DNA of 64,000 nucleotides. Source: Begonia masoniana. Taxonomy: Eukaryota; Streptophyta; Magnoliopsida; Cucurbitales; Begoniaceae. Within the stretch, counting starts at the first letter, position 1. Each line of letters opens with the position of its first letter. A program made the position numbers and the translations under genes. The DNA is taken from the NCBI GenBank assembly GCA_022432975.1, contig CM039503.1, forward strand, positions 47,719,259-47,783,258, written 5' to 3'. A model generated the notes under the pieces. It made no database searches. It was given only the letters and a program-made list of their open reading frames with translations, and was not told the origin of the DNA. Shown here piece after piece: positions 1 to 12,600 of the stretch.

Positions 1-2220
1 CTAGGGACAAGAATAATATGTTATGGTTATGGCTTATTGCAAATTTTATGGTTTATTTCCATAAATTTGTTTGGCCTATTCTCTTAAATAAGCTGGAGTT
101 TGATTTATTTCAAAATCATATGGAAAGTGGGGATTTTTATCTTCTTGGGATTTAGAGAAATCTCCTTAAGATTTGATTGATTATTTCAAATTAAGGGTTC
201 TATGGTTATTTCCATAAATTCGTAATGAAATTCAAACGGCATTTGATTCTCTCTCTTCTCTACTTGTCCTCTGAAATACAAAGTATTCCTGGTTACTCAT
301 CCTCCTCACTCAATTAGTTTTGTGTTCTTATCCATGGTCATCATCGAACAAGCTCTCAAAGATTTTTCTACAGGTAATGTCCCAGAATCTGTCTCTGAAG
401 AAAATGTGGTTCAAAACTTTCTAGGATCAGAGATGGCAATCGTTGTGTACACGCCACCGTTAGTACCCAACTTTTTGATTTCAAGGGAGAGTCCTCAAAA
501 ATTGCAGTAGATGCTATTCCTATTCATCAAGTTGACTCCTCTAGTATAAAGAGGCGGTTTTGAAAATCAAACAATGACTAGTTCAAAACTAGTGTCGTTC
601 CTCCCAGGCCAACGAATCGATAAAAAATTACTCTAACTTCAAAGGGACAAAGGGCCCAAATTTTAAAAGATATTTCTTCTTATGATACTTGGCCAGATAA
701 AGAATAATCCAAATGGAGCTCTTCTGATGATGAAATTCAAGAGGCTACAGCACAAAATCCATCTAAGAATCTTCGTTCTAAATCCAAGAAAGAAGTATCA
801 AGTCTTGTTTCTGCAAATATATCTAAATCCAAGCACAAAAATCAAAAACAAGCCTTCCAGTTAGAAGCTCTACCCATTCTAAGTTAGTATCAAAGAAAAT
901 GTCAAGCAACAAAACTAGTAAGTCATCTACTCAATCTATTATTGAAGATTTTAAATCTGAAATTCATATCAGTCGTTGGGAGAAATTTGCAAAGAGAAAT
1001 TTATGGTATGAACGAAATATTCATGAAGGAGATTTTTCAGAATGTGAAGTTTTGGTACATCATCTTTTGCATCAAGGCTTGGGAAGAACCTTTAGAGGTC
1101 TCAAGCCATTTGTCTCAAGAGTTGATCAGGAATTCTACTGTAACATGGACTCTAATGTTAATGACCTGACCATCCAAATTATGGTCTAATTTATATCAGG
1201 GGACAAACTCTTAAGTTCACTCCTACAATTATTAACACAAATCTGGAAAGTCATGGGTTGGGTATCGTGGAATTTATTCATGATTTCAACAAAATCATTG
1301 CTAATATCACAGAAAGTGTCAGACGTGCTTGGCCAAAAGAAAGGATTTTCCTGCTTCCCAACTAACGGTCAAATATGGTATCCTGCATAAAATCGCTATG
1401 AGGAATTGACTGCCTACTTCACACGAAACTGGTGTGAATAAATCAATGGCAATGTTATTATTCAAAATTGAAAATGCAATTTCATTTGATATTGAGCAGT
1501 TCTAGTTTGAGCAAATAATGAAACATGCTGACAGCAAAAATGAAAGGTTAGTGTTACCTTTTCCTTACTTAATCTATGAGGTTCTATCTTCTCAACAAAA
1601 ATTAATTAGAGAAAAAGAAATGCTATATATGGATAGAGAGGAGATTCAAATTAGTTACAAGCTGCGGATAGGTGAACATGTTAATGACATGGACAGCTTT
1701 ATAGAGGGTGTTTCAACCTCTGGATTTGTGTCTGGTCCTGCTATAGTATCTTACTCCATCAAAACTTTAATTGATGTACTCAAGCACATAGATAATCAGA
1801 TATCAATACTTCAGGGTCAAAAAGTTACTATTACAAGACTCTTTGATGGTCTATTCAAGAAGCAAACTTCTATGTAAGGGGCAGATAACATGGAGGAACA
1901 GGTGATGAAGACTGATCTTGCTGGATCATCAAGGGTTCTACTTGATGTTCTCGAGGATGTTCCACAGAATCAGGTTTCTTCCAGCAACAAATCTGGTGGT
2001 TTTGTGACTAGTGAGGACAACTCAGTTTAATGCAAAAGATGCTTGTATGCAGTTGGACAAAGTATTAATCTGGTTTGTTTCTTTTGATGGTATATTCTGG
2101 ATTTTAAAAGATGTTGGATTTATTATGCAGTTTTCTAATGGTTTCTTACATTTGGATATTTTTTGTGGCTGGATACCTTTCTGCTATGCTTATGTGATGA
2201 TTGGCCTTCCTTTATGGTAA
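1..2220 (+). mobile_element. Remnant of an LTR retroelement carrying an env-like ORF
   Basis: This stretch reads as the 3' half of a plant retroelement. A degenerate env-like (putative plant transposon protein) ORF lies at 899-1877. The DNA before it contains broken lysine- and serine-rich coding in several frames (about 660-900), which fits the hydrophilic N-terminal part of such ORFs. I see no reverse transcriptase or LTR boundary inside the window, so the rest of the element probably lies to the left or is lost. Superfamily assignment (copia Sirevirus or Ty3 type) is not possible from this piece. Confidence 0.55.
899..1877 (+). pseudogene. Degenerate env-like / putative plant transposon protein domain
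   Basis: Two collinear open pieces (899-1189 and 1518-1877), plus broken coding between them, follow the order of the plant transposon protein domain found in env-like ORFs of plant retroelements. There is an RW-K-F-A-R start, then a C-E----HLL segment, an FYCNM-SNVND strand, and a C-terminal piece with LPFPYLIYEVLSSQ and a predicted helix around KTLIDVLKHIDNQIS. Stop codons and frame changes between 1190 and 1518 disable it. The assignment rests on family pattern recognition; its function in such elements is not established. Confidence 0.55.
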
Positions 2221-4690
2221 AAATGGAGAGTACTTTGCATTATTTTGCATTGCATATGAATGTGTTGTTAGTGTTATTTGAAATATTAAAAGTGATTTCT
2301 AATTAATGGGGAGTCTCTGTTAATAGCCAACATGCAGGGTGTTTTTTATTTTGCTAAAAAAAATGTCAAAGAGGAAGATTGTAAATGTTAAATTATGATT
2401 GACATTGATTTTTTTGGCAATTAAGTATTTAAGGTAATTATATATTTATTTGAATTATGAAAGGATGTTACTTGGAGAACAAGTTATTGTTAACATATTT
2501 GACATTATATAATTAATGCTATTTTAGAAAATAAATTTGAAGATTACGAGTTTGTTAAGCTGGATTACAGTGAGATTCAAGATCACAACATCTAAGGGAT
2601 TTGATCCCGATTCGTTTGCTCGTCGGTTGCTCGGATTTTCCATATGTGTTATTTTCAAAAATTATTTTTGGAAAGTTGGTTTAATAATTGTTTGCTAGAT
2701 TATAGCAAGATATATGATCACAATAATTGTGGGATCCATTCCTAATTCGTTAGGATCCATTCCTATTAAGTAGGCAACACTTTCCATAAATGTCACACCC
2801 GATGTCACAGATCCGATTTTTATGGGATTTGGTTTCCTTATTCTGTACGATCTGTTTGGAGAGAATATTGAAGATCAAAAACAGAAATATTCGATGTACA
2901 GTATATATGTATTTTTTCCTCACAATTAAGGGTTGTTGAAGCCATTATCCTTGAGAGCCGAAAGTCTTTATTCATTTAGGCGATTTATTCTTCACCCACG
3001 ATTTCGTGTGGTGTAAGTTGTTATTCATTTGGTCTATAATAGACTGTCATACACACTCTGTTCTGATTGATTTTCGTTATTTTATGAGTGTGTTGTTCAC
3101 ACGGTCTGGACCTAGAAAGGACTTGTGCTAAACCCACAAAAAGATGAAGAGTGGTAGTGTGTGTAATATGAAGAACAAAATAATAAAATAAAGATAAAAA
3201 TAAAAGAAATGAAAACCCTAAGTGGACCCGAGAGCTATCTTATGTTATGCTCACGGGTGCATATTTTTCCGTAGGAAAACAACCACTATCGGGCACCGGT
3301 TCGGCCCCCCATAGATCAAACTTTCAAGGAAGAATGATGAGGAATGGCAATACGAGCTTACTGTAGCAACCTTGAGCTAGTAAGCAAGGGAGACCTACTC
3401 TTTTCATGGATTGAAAAATCCGTTACTTACCTAAATTGAAGGTAACAATGTTTCTCTCTTTGAAAGACAAAGGTGACTCATGTATTGAGAAATTGGCAAA
3501 AAAAATTTCAATGCAACTAAGCAATGCCTATAAATAACCTCTAATGTTGGCGGCTAGGATTTGGATGAAATGATGAAAAAAAGCCGTTGATGAAAGATGA
3601 AGATGAGAAGCCACTTGGGCGGCCAAGCCTTGTTCGCGCGCGCGCCCTAGATCCGACGGTAGAGATGGCAATCCGCGCCGCTTCTAATCCATGGGCCTAA
3701 TTCCTTTCTTTGCTGCCTCCTCGATGGTTGAACCCATTAGTCTTCAACCCAAAACCAACTACCATGCATTCATCTATCCTTAACCAACAATCTAATGCAT
3801 GATATGAGTAAAGCTTATAGATATACCTTACTCTCACAAAAAGGGCTAAATATTTGCCAAAGAAAGAGAAAATACAAAAGTGTTCAAAAAAAATAAAGAA
3901 AGGAAAATATGCATAAAATAAATGGTTACACGTTTAGGAGGCCGGGAAGACAAATTCCCGTTTGATGACGCTCCGAATCCATCAATGTGTCCTATACTAG
4001 CATGTGGAGGGGCTACTCCATATCCAATGAGCTAATCTCCCAAGTGGATCCTTCTAAAAGATCAAGACCTGCAAAAGAAACAAAGTCATCAGTAAAATGA
4101 GTAAGTAAAGCAACGGACTTTGTCTGTGAGCGTGTGATTGGCCTCCTAGGCATGTCAGTTGTTTGAGTGCATCCAAAGACAATGGTTGGTTCGCTGACGG
4201 TGTCATAGGTGCATTTCTTGATATTCTTCATTGAAACTCAGTCTCGGGAGGAGACTGCCTGGAACTCAGGAGGAGTTCTTATCGTGGGCAAGAGGATCTT
4301 GCCATACACGGATTATGGGAGGAGTCATAATCGACAAGGGGAGCTTATCATATTTCGATTCCGAAAGGAGTTAACTAGGGGATCTTGTTGCCTTCAGATT
4401 CTTTGAGGAATCGATTTCAAGACGAGGGGACCTCGCAAGAACAGATTCGCTAAGGAAGTTAGGAAGAAGCGGTGGCAAAGAAAAGAGGGAGTCTTACTTT
4501 GTGTTAAACCAAGTGTCTTGTAACTTTGTGAAGTCAGAGAATTATTTTTAATTCTGGGCGTGGCCCCGCAGACATAGGCAATTGCCGAACTACGTTACCG
4601 ACTTTCTGGCTCTTTACTTTCTGCATTTTATTACTGTCCATTATCACGTATATTATTGGTGTCTCACCTAGTGTTCCACGACACCGCGTA
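2221..4690. other. Gene-free region, retroelement debris
   Basis: No gene is supported here. About 2560-3130 has the look of a decayed LTR or leader region. 3600-3660 has a GC-rich patch with a CG dinucleotide run. A minus-strand open frame at 4013-4231 contains an RRPITRSQTK basic stretch, reminiscent of retroelement polyprotein linkers, but is too short to assign. The rest is AT-rich DNA without a recognisable feature. Confidence 0.5.
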
Positions 4691-4841
4691 ATTAATCACT
4701 ATCTTTCATTTTTTGTGAAAATACACACACTAAGTGAGACTAGGTCTTCTAAACATATCATTCAAAACATGGTCTTAAAATTAAGGTCTCATCAAGTTGA
4801 GCCCCTCCAACTAGAAGGAAAAAATCCAACAAACTCTCCAA
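4690..4841 (-). repeat. Polypurine tract and start of copia 3' LTR
   Basis: On the minus strand the purine-rich TTGGAGAGTT (4841-4832) follows the RNase H coding end, and the next bases read TGTTGGATTTTTTCC from 4831. That is the usual PPT then TGTTGG start of a copia LTR. The far (left) boundary of this LTR is not resolved and could lie well below 4690. A similar sequence starts at 52268. Confidence 0.5.
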
Positions 4842-4846
4842 ATAGA

Positions 4847-6358
4847 CTAGTTGAAGGGCGTTATCAACCCGGCAACCGGGCGACAAAACTCAAACTTATT
4901 CCGCGACAACTCTTTTGTCAACATATCTGATCCATTATCATTCGTGTGAATCTTTTCAAGTTCCAACATCTTATCATCCAAAATGTCACGAATCCAATGA
5001 TACCGAATTTCAATGTGTTTTGAGTTCGAGTGAAAAGAAGAATTTTCAGCGTAATGAATTGCACTTTGATTATCACAAAATAAGACATATCTTTGTTGTT
5101 TCAACTCAAGTTCCATCGTGAACTTTCTCAATCACAACAATTCCTTTGTTGCCTCCACGGCGGCTATAAGCTTGGCTTCGGTAGTAGAAAGGGCAACATG
5201 TTTTTGCAATTTAGATTGTCAAGCCATAGCTCCCCCGGCAAGAGTCACCATATGCCCCGAAGTAGATTTTTGATCTTCCAAGTTTTCGGCCAAATCCGAA
5301 TTCGTAAACCCAACCAACATAGGCTTCTCACATTCCAAAGTTAGTTTAAGATCTATCATTCCCCAGAGATATCTCATAATCCACTTCACAGCCTCCCAAT
5401 GGTGTCTTCCCAAATTCGAATATTTACTCACCATGCCAACGGCGTGTGCTATATCGGGTCTTGTGCAAACCATAGTGTACATCAAGCTACCAACTGCCAA
5501 AGAATCCAAAATGTTCTTCATAGACAACTTCTCATCATCGATAGAAGGACAATGATTATGACTAAGTTTAAAGTGAGAAGCAAGAAGAACACTCACTGTT
5601 TTAACTTTATCCAAGTTGAAGTGTCGAAGAACTTTCTCAATGTACTTTTCTTGCTACAAATGCAATTTCTTGTCATCTCAATCACGGATGACTTGAATCC
5701 CAAGGATTTGATGCACCGGTCCCAAATCTTTCATAGCAAACGACTCACTCAAATTTCCTTTTAGCTTATTGATTCTTGAAATGTTCCTTCCAACAATCAA
5801 CATATTGTCGACATGGAGTAAAATAATAATAAAATCACCATCGGAGAATTTTTTCACAAAAAATATAATGATCGGTTTTGTTCATCTTGTACCCATGTTC
5901 AACCATTACCGAACTAAATTTCCAATACCATTGTCGTGGCGCTTGTTTCAAAGCGTAAAGGCTCTTCACCAATTTGCAAACGTAGCTTTCTTTCATTTTT
6001 TCTTGGAAACCCTCTGGGTGTTCCATGTATATCTCTTCTTATAAGTCCCCATGAAGAAAAACCGTCTTCGCATCCATTTGTTCAACCTTTAGATTAAGAC
6101 TAGTGGCTAAGCCAAGAACAACAGGATTGAATTACATTTTCACTACAGGAGCAAAAATCTCGCAAAAATCAATACCTTTTCTTTGCGAGAAGCCTCTCAC
6201 TACCAACCAAGCTTGTATCGAGGTTGTGAAGTATGCTCATCTTGCTTCAATCGATACACCCATCAATTTTTCAAGGCCTTCTTACCCTTAGGCAACTTTA
6301 TTAGCTCCAAAATGTTGTTCTCACGAAGAGATTGCATCTCATCTTCCATGGCATCTAT
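4847..6358 (-). pseudogene. Copia reverse transcriptase and RNase H (broken)
   Basis: Three open pieces on the minus strand give the C-terminal half of a copia polyprotein. An RT finger and palm segment carries VKSLYALKQAPRQWY (about 5950). The palm region 5219-5614 carries GSLMYTMVCTRPDIAHAVG. RNase H at 4847-5131 carries CDNQSAIHYAEN and SKHIEIRYHWIRD. The catalytic motif at about 5800-5815 reads HVDN rather than the usual YVDD, so the second aspartate is lost. Frameshifts separate the pieces. The enzyme is dead. Confidence 0.9.
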
Positions 6359-7767
6359 CTATTCCTTTTTGTTTTCGTCTTCTAATGCTTTTTGAAAGCT
6401 CTCAAGTTCTCCTCCATCAACGAGAAACACATACTCATGTGACGGGTACCTAACCGAAGGTCGTCTTTCACGAGTAGACTGTCTTGGTTCATTAGAAGAA
6501 ATGCATTCCTCAACATTTTCATTCTCTTGCTCATTGGAATTTTCGACATTAGCTTCAATGCTAGAATCAACATCAACACCAACAAAATCATTAGTATTTA
6601 AATGATTACCAACATGTAAATTCATACCTTGATTTTCAATTGGGACATCGTCAGTGATTATCGAGGTAGAAGCAATTGGAATTGGATTCATGTCAACCAT
6701 CTCTTCATTTGCTTGAGTAAGAACAACCTTGTCCACCTTGTCGATATCTTCAATGGTATAATCCTCAATAAATACAACATCTCGACTACGAACAAACTTC
6801 CTATTAATCGGATCAAATAACCGATATTCAAACTCATCAAGCCTATAGCCGACAAACACGCACTTCTTGGTCTTGTCTTCCAACTTTGACCTCTCGTCTT
6901 TTGAAACATGCACGTAAGCTATACACCCAAATACCCGTAGATGATCATAAGAGACATCTTTACCCCTCCAAACACGGTTTGACACATCAAAGTTCAAGGG
7001 AACAAATGGTGTGAGGTTTAGCACATGTACCACTATACTCAATGTTTCACCCCAAAAATATCTCGACAACTTTGCTCGTGAAAGAGAACACCTCACCCTT
7101 TCCACCAATGCCCTATTCATTCTTCCGGCCAACCCATTCAATTGCGGTGTTTTCGGAGGTGACTTCTGGTGACGAATACCTTGTTCTCGATAATACTCAT
7201 CAAAAGGTCCAATGTACTATCTCCCGTTATTCGTTCGAATACACTTCAACTTTTTCTCAGTTTTCCTCTTGATCGAAGCTTGAAACACTTTGAAGGTATC
7301 TAGCACTTGATTTTTCGTCTTCAATGTATAAGCCCAAAATTTTCGAGAATGATCATCGCTAAAAGTTACAAAGTAATACGCACCACCAAGTGACCTTGTC
7401 TTCTTCGGCCCACACACATCGGAATGCACCAATTCTAGTAACTCAAACTTTCTTTTCGATGTGGACTATCTAAACGACACTCGTCTTTGTTTTCCGGCAA
7501 AGCAATGCAGACACCTCTTTAAGTGGGCATTTGAAACCCCACATAGCACATTCTTCTTAGCCAACATAGCTAAGTCTTTCTTGCTTATATGAGCCAAGCG
7601 CTTGTGCCATAACTCAGGAGAATAATCATTTTCACAAGTGTTGATGTAACATTTGGATATCCCAAACTGGACGACATACAAATTCGAACGCCGCTTGCCT
7701 ATTGCAACAACCATCAATCCCTTTTTAAGCTTTCATTCATCACCCAAAAAGGAATTGCAAAAGCCTT
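6359..7767 (-). pseudogene. Copia GAG-pre-integrase and integrase (broken)
   Basis: The minus strand encodes a GAG-pre-integrase domain (7466-7717: ELWHKRLAHISKKDLAML, then a C-LHC-GK zinc-type end). It is followed by integrase core pieces: HSDVCGP and YYFVTFSDDHSRKFWAY at about 7217-7432, and the C-terminal core and linker at 6359-7141 (MNRALVERVRCSLS, then an acidic linker ending in the RE-RPSVRYPSHEYV region typical before copia RT). The frame is lost between pieces. Coding resumes on the left of the solo LTR at 7768, so that insertion split a once continuous polyprotein. Confidence 0.88.
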
Positions 7768-9997
7768 TGTAATGGTTCGAATTTTTAAATTAAAAAATAC
7801 AAGCGAGTATATTTATATTTAAAGAATGTATACATATACGTTGAAAAAGTTGGATTGAAGAAAGAATACGTTAAAAAGTGAAAAATGTGGTCAATCGATC
7901 GCCCATGTTAAAAATAAAATTTGTATAAAATTCAATTTTTAGATTTAATTTTTAATTAATTACAAAAATTAGATTATAACTAATCTAATTGGGCTAGATT
8001 AAAACTAATTATGATTAAGGATTAATTAATCATGGTTATTTGGTAAATAATCAAAAGGGGAGAGCAAAAAGGACATTTTCATAAGAGAAACATGGTTAAA
8101 GTGTAATTAACCATGAAACACTATTGAATAAGGGGTTATGTGGCAACCCTTCTGTGATTTACGTGAAGGAGAAGAGAGAAGAAATCCAGAGAGAGAGAGA
8201 CGAAACCAGAGAAGAAAAACCACAAAAATGAAGGGAGAAAAGAGAAGAAAATGAAGGAAAAAAGTGATTTTCGTCGATTCGTCCTTTAGAGAAAATTGTT
8301 CAGCTCGTTGAGATGATTATTTTGGTGGAAAAATCGATAGATTTTGGAGGAGATTTTTGGTTAAAGTGAAGGAACCGACAAGTCAGTAAGTAAATCTAAC
8401 AGTTAAAATAGTTAGTTTATGCTTTATTGCATTACTAGGTGGAGATAGTTTACATTTCTGCCTTATAATTGGAATGATAGAGTTTGATTGAGGATTGAAG
8501 GGATAAATTGATGTTGTCTTGATGATTTAAATGAATTGAATTTTTTTGTTGTTAAAATAATATATTTTTGATTTGTATTGAAATGTATAAAAATGAAATG
8601 TTTTGAAAACAGATGTGTTAAAAAGTATTATTTTGAAAACGATGTTTTACGTGGAATTGAACATATTGATATCAATTGCATGGGTGGGTTGAGTTGCATT
8701 GTTTTAAACGTGCATAGCATTGCTTTATAACTGTTTTAAAAGCATGCATTTAGGAAGAAGGAAGTTAGAAGTCATGATAACACAAGAACCCATTAAACTG
8801 GACTTGCCTCTTCGTGTGCAATAAGTATGACTATGAAAATGATTAGGAGATTAACTATATGTCCTCCTTGTGTTGAAAATCCCTAGACCTCGTGAAGAAC
8901 CAATGTGTAGGGTCCTACAGCCTTACCAGTGAAAGCTCGAACGTGTAGGGTTGTGTGATGGTCATATAAGTCAATTAGAGTGAATTGTATTTTTGACATA
9001 TCAATTTGAATGTTAAAATATTGCATTGAATGTTTTGTGAAAAGACAACTTTAAATCGTGAAATATTTATTTTAAATTGCATGAGATTTATCTATTTGTT
9101 GAGAATAGTTTTAAATTGTGGTTAATGACATGGATTTTTAAATGATTCGAATACGAACATACATGCATTTTATATAAATTGCATGAATTTCAAATCAAAA
9201 CAAATTTATTTAAATTGATTTTAAAAAGAATTAATGTTAGGTGGAGGATGGAGTATGGTCCTAGATAGAGGCTGGGTTAGCTATTCTAACTGCTAGACTT
9301 ATTTGCTGGACGTAAAACTCATTATGTGGATTATCTATATTTTTCAGATAACGAGAACGTTCACTGAGACGGTAAATGCATTTTTATATAAATTGCATGA
9401 ATTTCAAATCAAAACAAATTTATTTAAATTGATTTAAAAAAGAAACAATGTTAGGTGGAGGATAGAGTATGGCCCTAGATAGAGGCTGGGTTAGCTATTC
9501 TAACTACTAGACTTATTTGCTGGGTGTAAAACTTATTATGTGGATTATCTATATTTTTAGATAACGAGAACGTTCACTGAAACGCTAAAGAAAAAAAAAT
9601 GCAAATCTAAAGACAATAAAGAGGCATAGGCAAAACCGTCGAGGTAGATGGTTTCTGTTTGAGTTGGGACAGGTGTTTACTTGTTTTGTATGTATAAACC
9701 CTTTGTAAAGGTCACGTGTAGGGTTCTATTTATTTTTTTAAAACGCTTCCGTGTACTCTGATGAGGATGTAAAGACTTGATGATGATGTCATGCAAATAT
9801 TTCAACGTCTGAAATGTATGTTGGTTGTCTTGTGATTGGTGTTAAATTTAGAAGATCTTAATTTAGGATGCTAGGATTGCAGAAGTAGGTTTTCGATTAG
9901 ATTAAATAGATCAATGCAAATTGAAAACTCAAAATTTATTATTATTCCCCACCTCGGGAATCTTAATCGTCGGGGCTGGTCGGGTCGGGTCCTGACA
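7768..9997 (+). repeat. Solo LTR, 2230 bp, inserted in the copia element
   Basis: The sequence starts TGTAATGG at 7768 and ends GGTCCTGACA at 9997. It is flanked by a perfect 5-bp target duplication GCCTT (7763-7767 and 9998-10002). Removing it rejoins the copia coding sequence (...DDEG then the GAG-pre-integrase leader), which confirms the limits. There are no internal gag or pol genes, so it is a solo LTR left by LTR-LTR recombination. The plus orientation is inferred from the TGTAAY start and the GTCCTGACA end, which resemble Ty3/gypsy LTRs of the Tekay/Del group. It contains a purine-rich leader at 8160-8260 and an internal 214-bp tandem duplication. Confidence 0.9.
9165..9590 (+). repeat. 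214-bp tandem duplication inside the solo LTR
   Basis: Two adjacent near-identical copies start at about 9165 and 9379 (for example GCATGAATTT at 9181 and 9395, and GATAACGAGAACGTTCACTGA in both). They differ by scattered substitutions. This is a segmental duplication within the LTR. Confidence 0.85.
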
Positions 9998-10480
9998 GCC
10001 TTCATCATCTAACCTTCCAACTGATAAAAAATTGAAGCGAATATTGAGAATATGTTTAACACCTTTGAGAACAAGAGTAGTGTCATTAGTAGTCTCAACC
10101 CAAACATCATTTATTCCGACTACTTTAGCTTGACCACTATTGCCCATACAAACAATACCAAAATCACCGGCCTCATATGTTGAGAAAAGATCTCGTCATG
10201 AGGTAGCGTGGGTAGAAACACCACTATCCACAATCCAATCCATCTCATCACAAGATACATTAACATTCTCAACATCATTATCATAAAAAACAAGAAAATC
10301 ATCTACAATAGCAACATCATCATGATTTTTACCTTCTTTGTTGTTGGCGATGGTGGCAAACTTGTTGTTCTTCTTCTTGTTCTCCTTCTTCAACTTTTGA
10401 CAGTACTTCTTTATATGACCCTTCAAACTACAATGATGACACTCTAAGTCTGCCCATCTATTGAAAAATCCCACGTGATG
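9998..10480 (-). pseudogene. Copia gag zinc knuckle and protease (broken)
   Basis: On the minus strand the CCHC knuckle reads CHHCSLKGHIKKYC (about 10400-10441). A lysine-rich linker follows, then the aspartic protease start WIVDSGVSTHATS near 10240 and, in a shifted frame, a protease core ending in FNFLSVGRLDDEG at about 10003. The upstream gag is removed by the gypsy LTR at 10481. The solo LTR begins directly after the DDEG codons. The piece is non-functional. Confidence 0.88.
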
Positions 10481-10641
10481 TGTAACACCCGACAATTTCG
10501 GCTAGGTGATTTTCTTAACTGATTTAACTATCACCTTTTATCGACCTTTTTATTTTTAAATTAATGCCTAATTTATTGAATTCCAAGTGGTGTGAAACTA
10601 GGTTGGGTGGTAAAATTGTAATTAAGATGGATTTTAATTAG

Positions 10642-10649
10642 TATAAATA
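10642..10649 (+). promoter_or_regulatory. TATA box of gypsy 5' LTR
   Basis: TATAAATA lies 161 bases into the LTR and about 40 bases upstream of the conserved CACTGTAGCC leader. This is the expected place for the retroelement promoter. Inferred from sequence only. Confidence 0.55.
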
Positions 10650-12299
10650 GGAAATGGAAATCCTTAAACCTCATTAAAACCTCACTGTAGCCAACATTCC
10701 TCTCTTGGCGATTTCCTTTTTTCTCCAGAGCTCTTCCTCTCCCTCTCTCTCTCGGTCAGCTACTCCTCCATCGACGATCGATTCTTCAGTCTCCACCCCG
10801 ACAATCCACGCTCTAGGTAAGACTTAGACAATGTAGTTGCTGGTTAGTTACTTAGAGCTCTGTTTTCAGCTAAGACTTGTAGTTTCGGATTCATCAATGG
10901 CTGAGTAATGGTAGTGACATTTGTAATCTATGGCTAGTTACTAGGTTGAATCTAGTTATTTTTAGGTTCTAGAAGTTAATCTGCGTACACTAGGTGCTCG
11001 ACTAAGAAGATTTAGAAGTGTATATATATATGTTAGATTCTAGGATGACTTTTAGTTAGAACTTTTAGAATTTTGATTTAACACTGTAATGTGAATTGTT
11101 TTTGTTAGGCGAAGAAGTCTGAAGAGAAGTGCTCAAGTTTGCTAAGGAAACCAGTAAGTGAGTGAGTAGGATTCCCGGCCATTAAGGCCCTACATCACAA
11201 GGGTACTAAGTTAAAGTTGATTATGATGTCCGAAAGCTGTTTGTGTTATTGTCTGTATGGTTATGATATGTGAGTTAGCAACATGATTTATTGTTGAATG
11301 ATTGATCTGTCCTTTTAGTCCGATGAAATAAGAGTACTCATACTCATGCTTCATGACTGTTTCCTTTTCAAGCATATGAAAATGTTTTAAGTGCATGTTT
11401 TCCTTCACGATCAAGATATGAACATGAAACTTATGTAACAAAGATTAAGAGAGGGTTGGGGGCGGTTTGGCGTATGTCACTGTCCAAAAGGGGGACCATG
11501 AATACGGCCCGCAAGGGACTATGTACACTTTCACTGTCAACCCCATTTTCGACACAAATCCTCCCTTAATCCACATGATGTAAACGATGAACAAGAACAT
11601 GATGTAACCGATGAACAAGAACATGAACAAGAACATGAACAAGAACATGATCAAGAATATGAACAAGAATGTGACGAGAAATGATTATGAAAATGTGTTA
11701 TTTTCAACTGTGCATTCATGCATACATGTTAGTATTGCACTCTTTACTAAGCATTAGGCTTATAGTTTAAACCTTATGATGTAGGTAACAAATTATCAGG
11801 TGAGAATTTCAAACCCAATGAAAATGTCTAGGACTGGTTGCTGGATGGTGCTCAGGGTGACAGTTTGTGGCTGGAAGGTGATTTCAACCCCTAGTTACTG
11901 CTCTTATGAAGTTAGTAAAGATTATGAATATGTATGACTAAGTAGGATGAGATTTTTCTTATAACGCCGGATTTTGAAAATTGTCTGATTCAATTCCTAA
12001 GTTTGAGGATAATTATGAGGATATAGAATGATCTGTTTTATTTAAGTCTTCCACTACACATATTTTGGATGAGTCTATGGTTCAACTGTGTGTTAGTTTA
12101 TCTCGGTCATGTTGAAGTTTGTGAAAGTCTGAATGTTTCCTATCAGAAGATGTTAAAAGTGCTTGTCCAGCAGTAGATGTTTTCTATCGGTAGAAATTTA
12201 TCTATTATGTTAAGAGTCCTCGTTCACCGGTAGAAGTCTTCTATCGGGTGATGTTTAATGAGTCACGTGGGATGTACATGTCATCGGAAGATGTAGATT

Positions 12300-12600
12300 T
12301 CTTCGTTAGAAGTATGTTTGTTATTTTGCGATCGGCAGATGTTGTTGTTTATTACTATCGGTAGGAGTGGGAATTATGTTTTGTCATTTTATGATCGGTA
12401 GATGTTGTTGTTTATTACTATCGGTAGGAGTGGGAATTATATTTTGTCATTTTGCGATCGATAGATTTGGTTGTTTATTACTATCGGTAGGAGTGGGAAT
12501 TACGTTTTGTCATTTTGCGATCGGCAGATATTGTTGTTTATTACCATCGGTAGGAGTGGGAATTATGTTTTGTCATTTTGCGATCGGCAGATGCGAAAAG
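12300..12600 (+). repeat. 63-bp tandem repeat (4+ copies) in gypsy LTR
   Basis: GTAGGAGTGGGAATTA recurs at 12361, 12424, 12487 and 12550, an exact 63-bp period. Each unit also contains the GATCGGYAGAT motif. Because 63 is a multiple of three the array stays open and gives a spurious cysteine-rich 99-residue frame (12367-12666), which I do not regard as a gene. Confidence 0.92.

Larger units (their letters stand above)
4700..10480 (-). mobile_element. Ty1/copia retrotransposon, decayed, minus strand, interrupted
   Basis: Reading on the minus strand from 10480 down, the order is gag zinc knuckle, protease, GAG-pre-integrase, integrase, reverse transcriptase, RNase H. This order is diagnostic of Ty1/copia. 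The polyprotein is broken by frameshifts and stops throughout. A 2230-bp solo LTR (7768-9997) sits between protease and GAG-pre-integrase. The 5' part (N-terminal gag and 5' LTR) is cut off at 10480 by the gypsy insertion and is not seen again in the window. A polypurine-like tract and the start of the 3' LTR lie at about 4841-4832 and 4831 downward. Confidence 0.9.
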
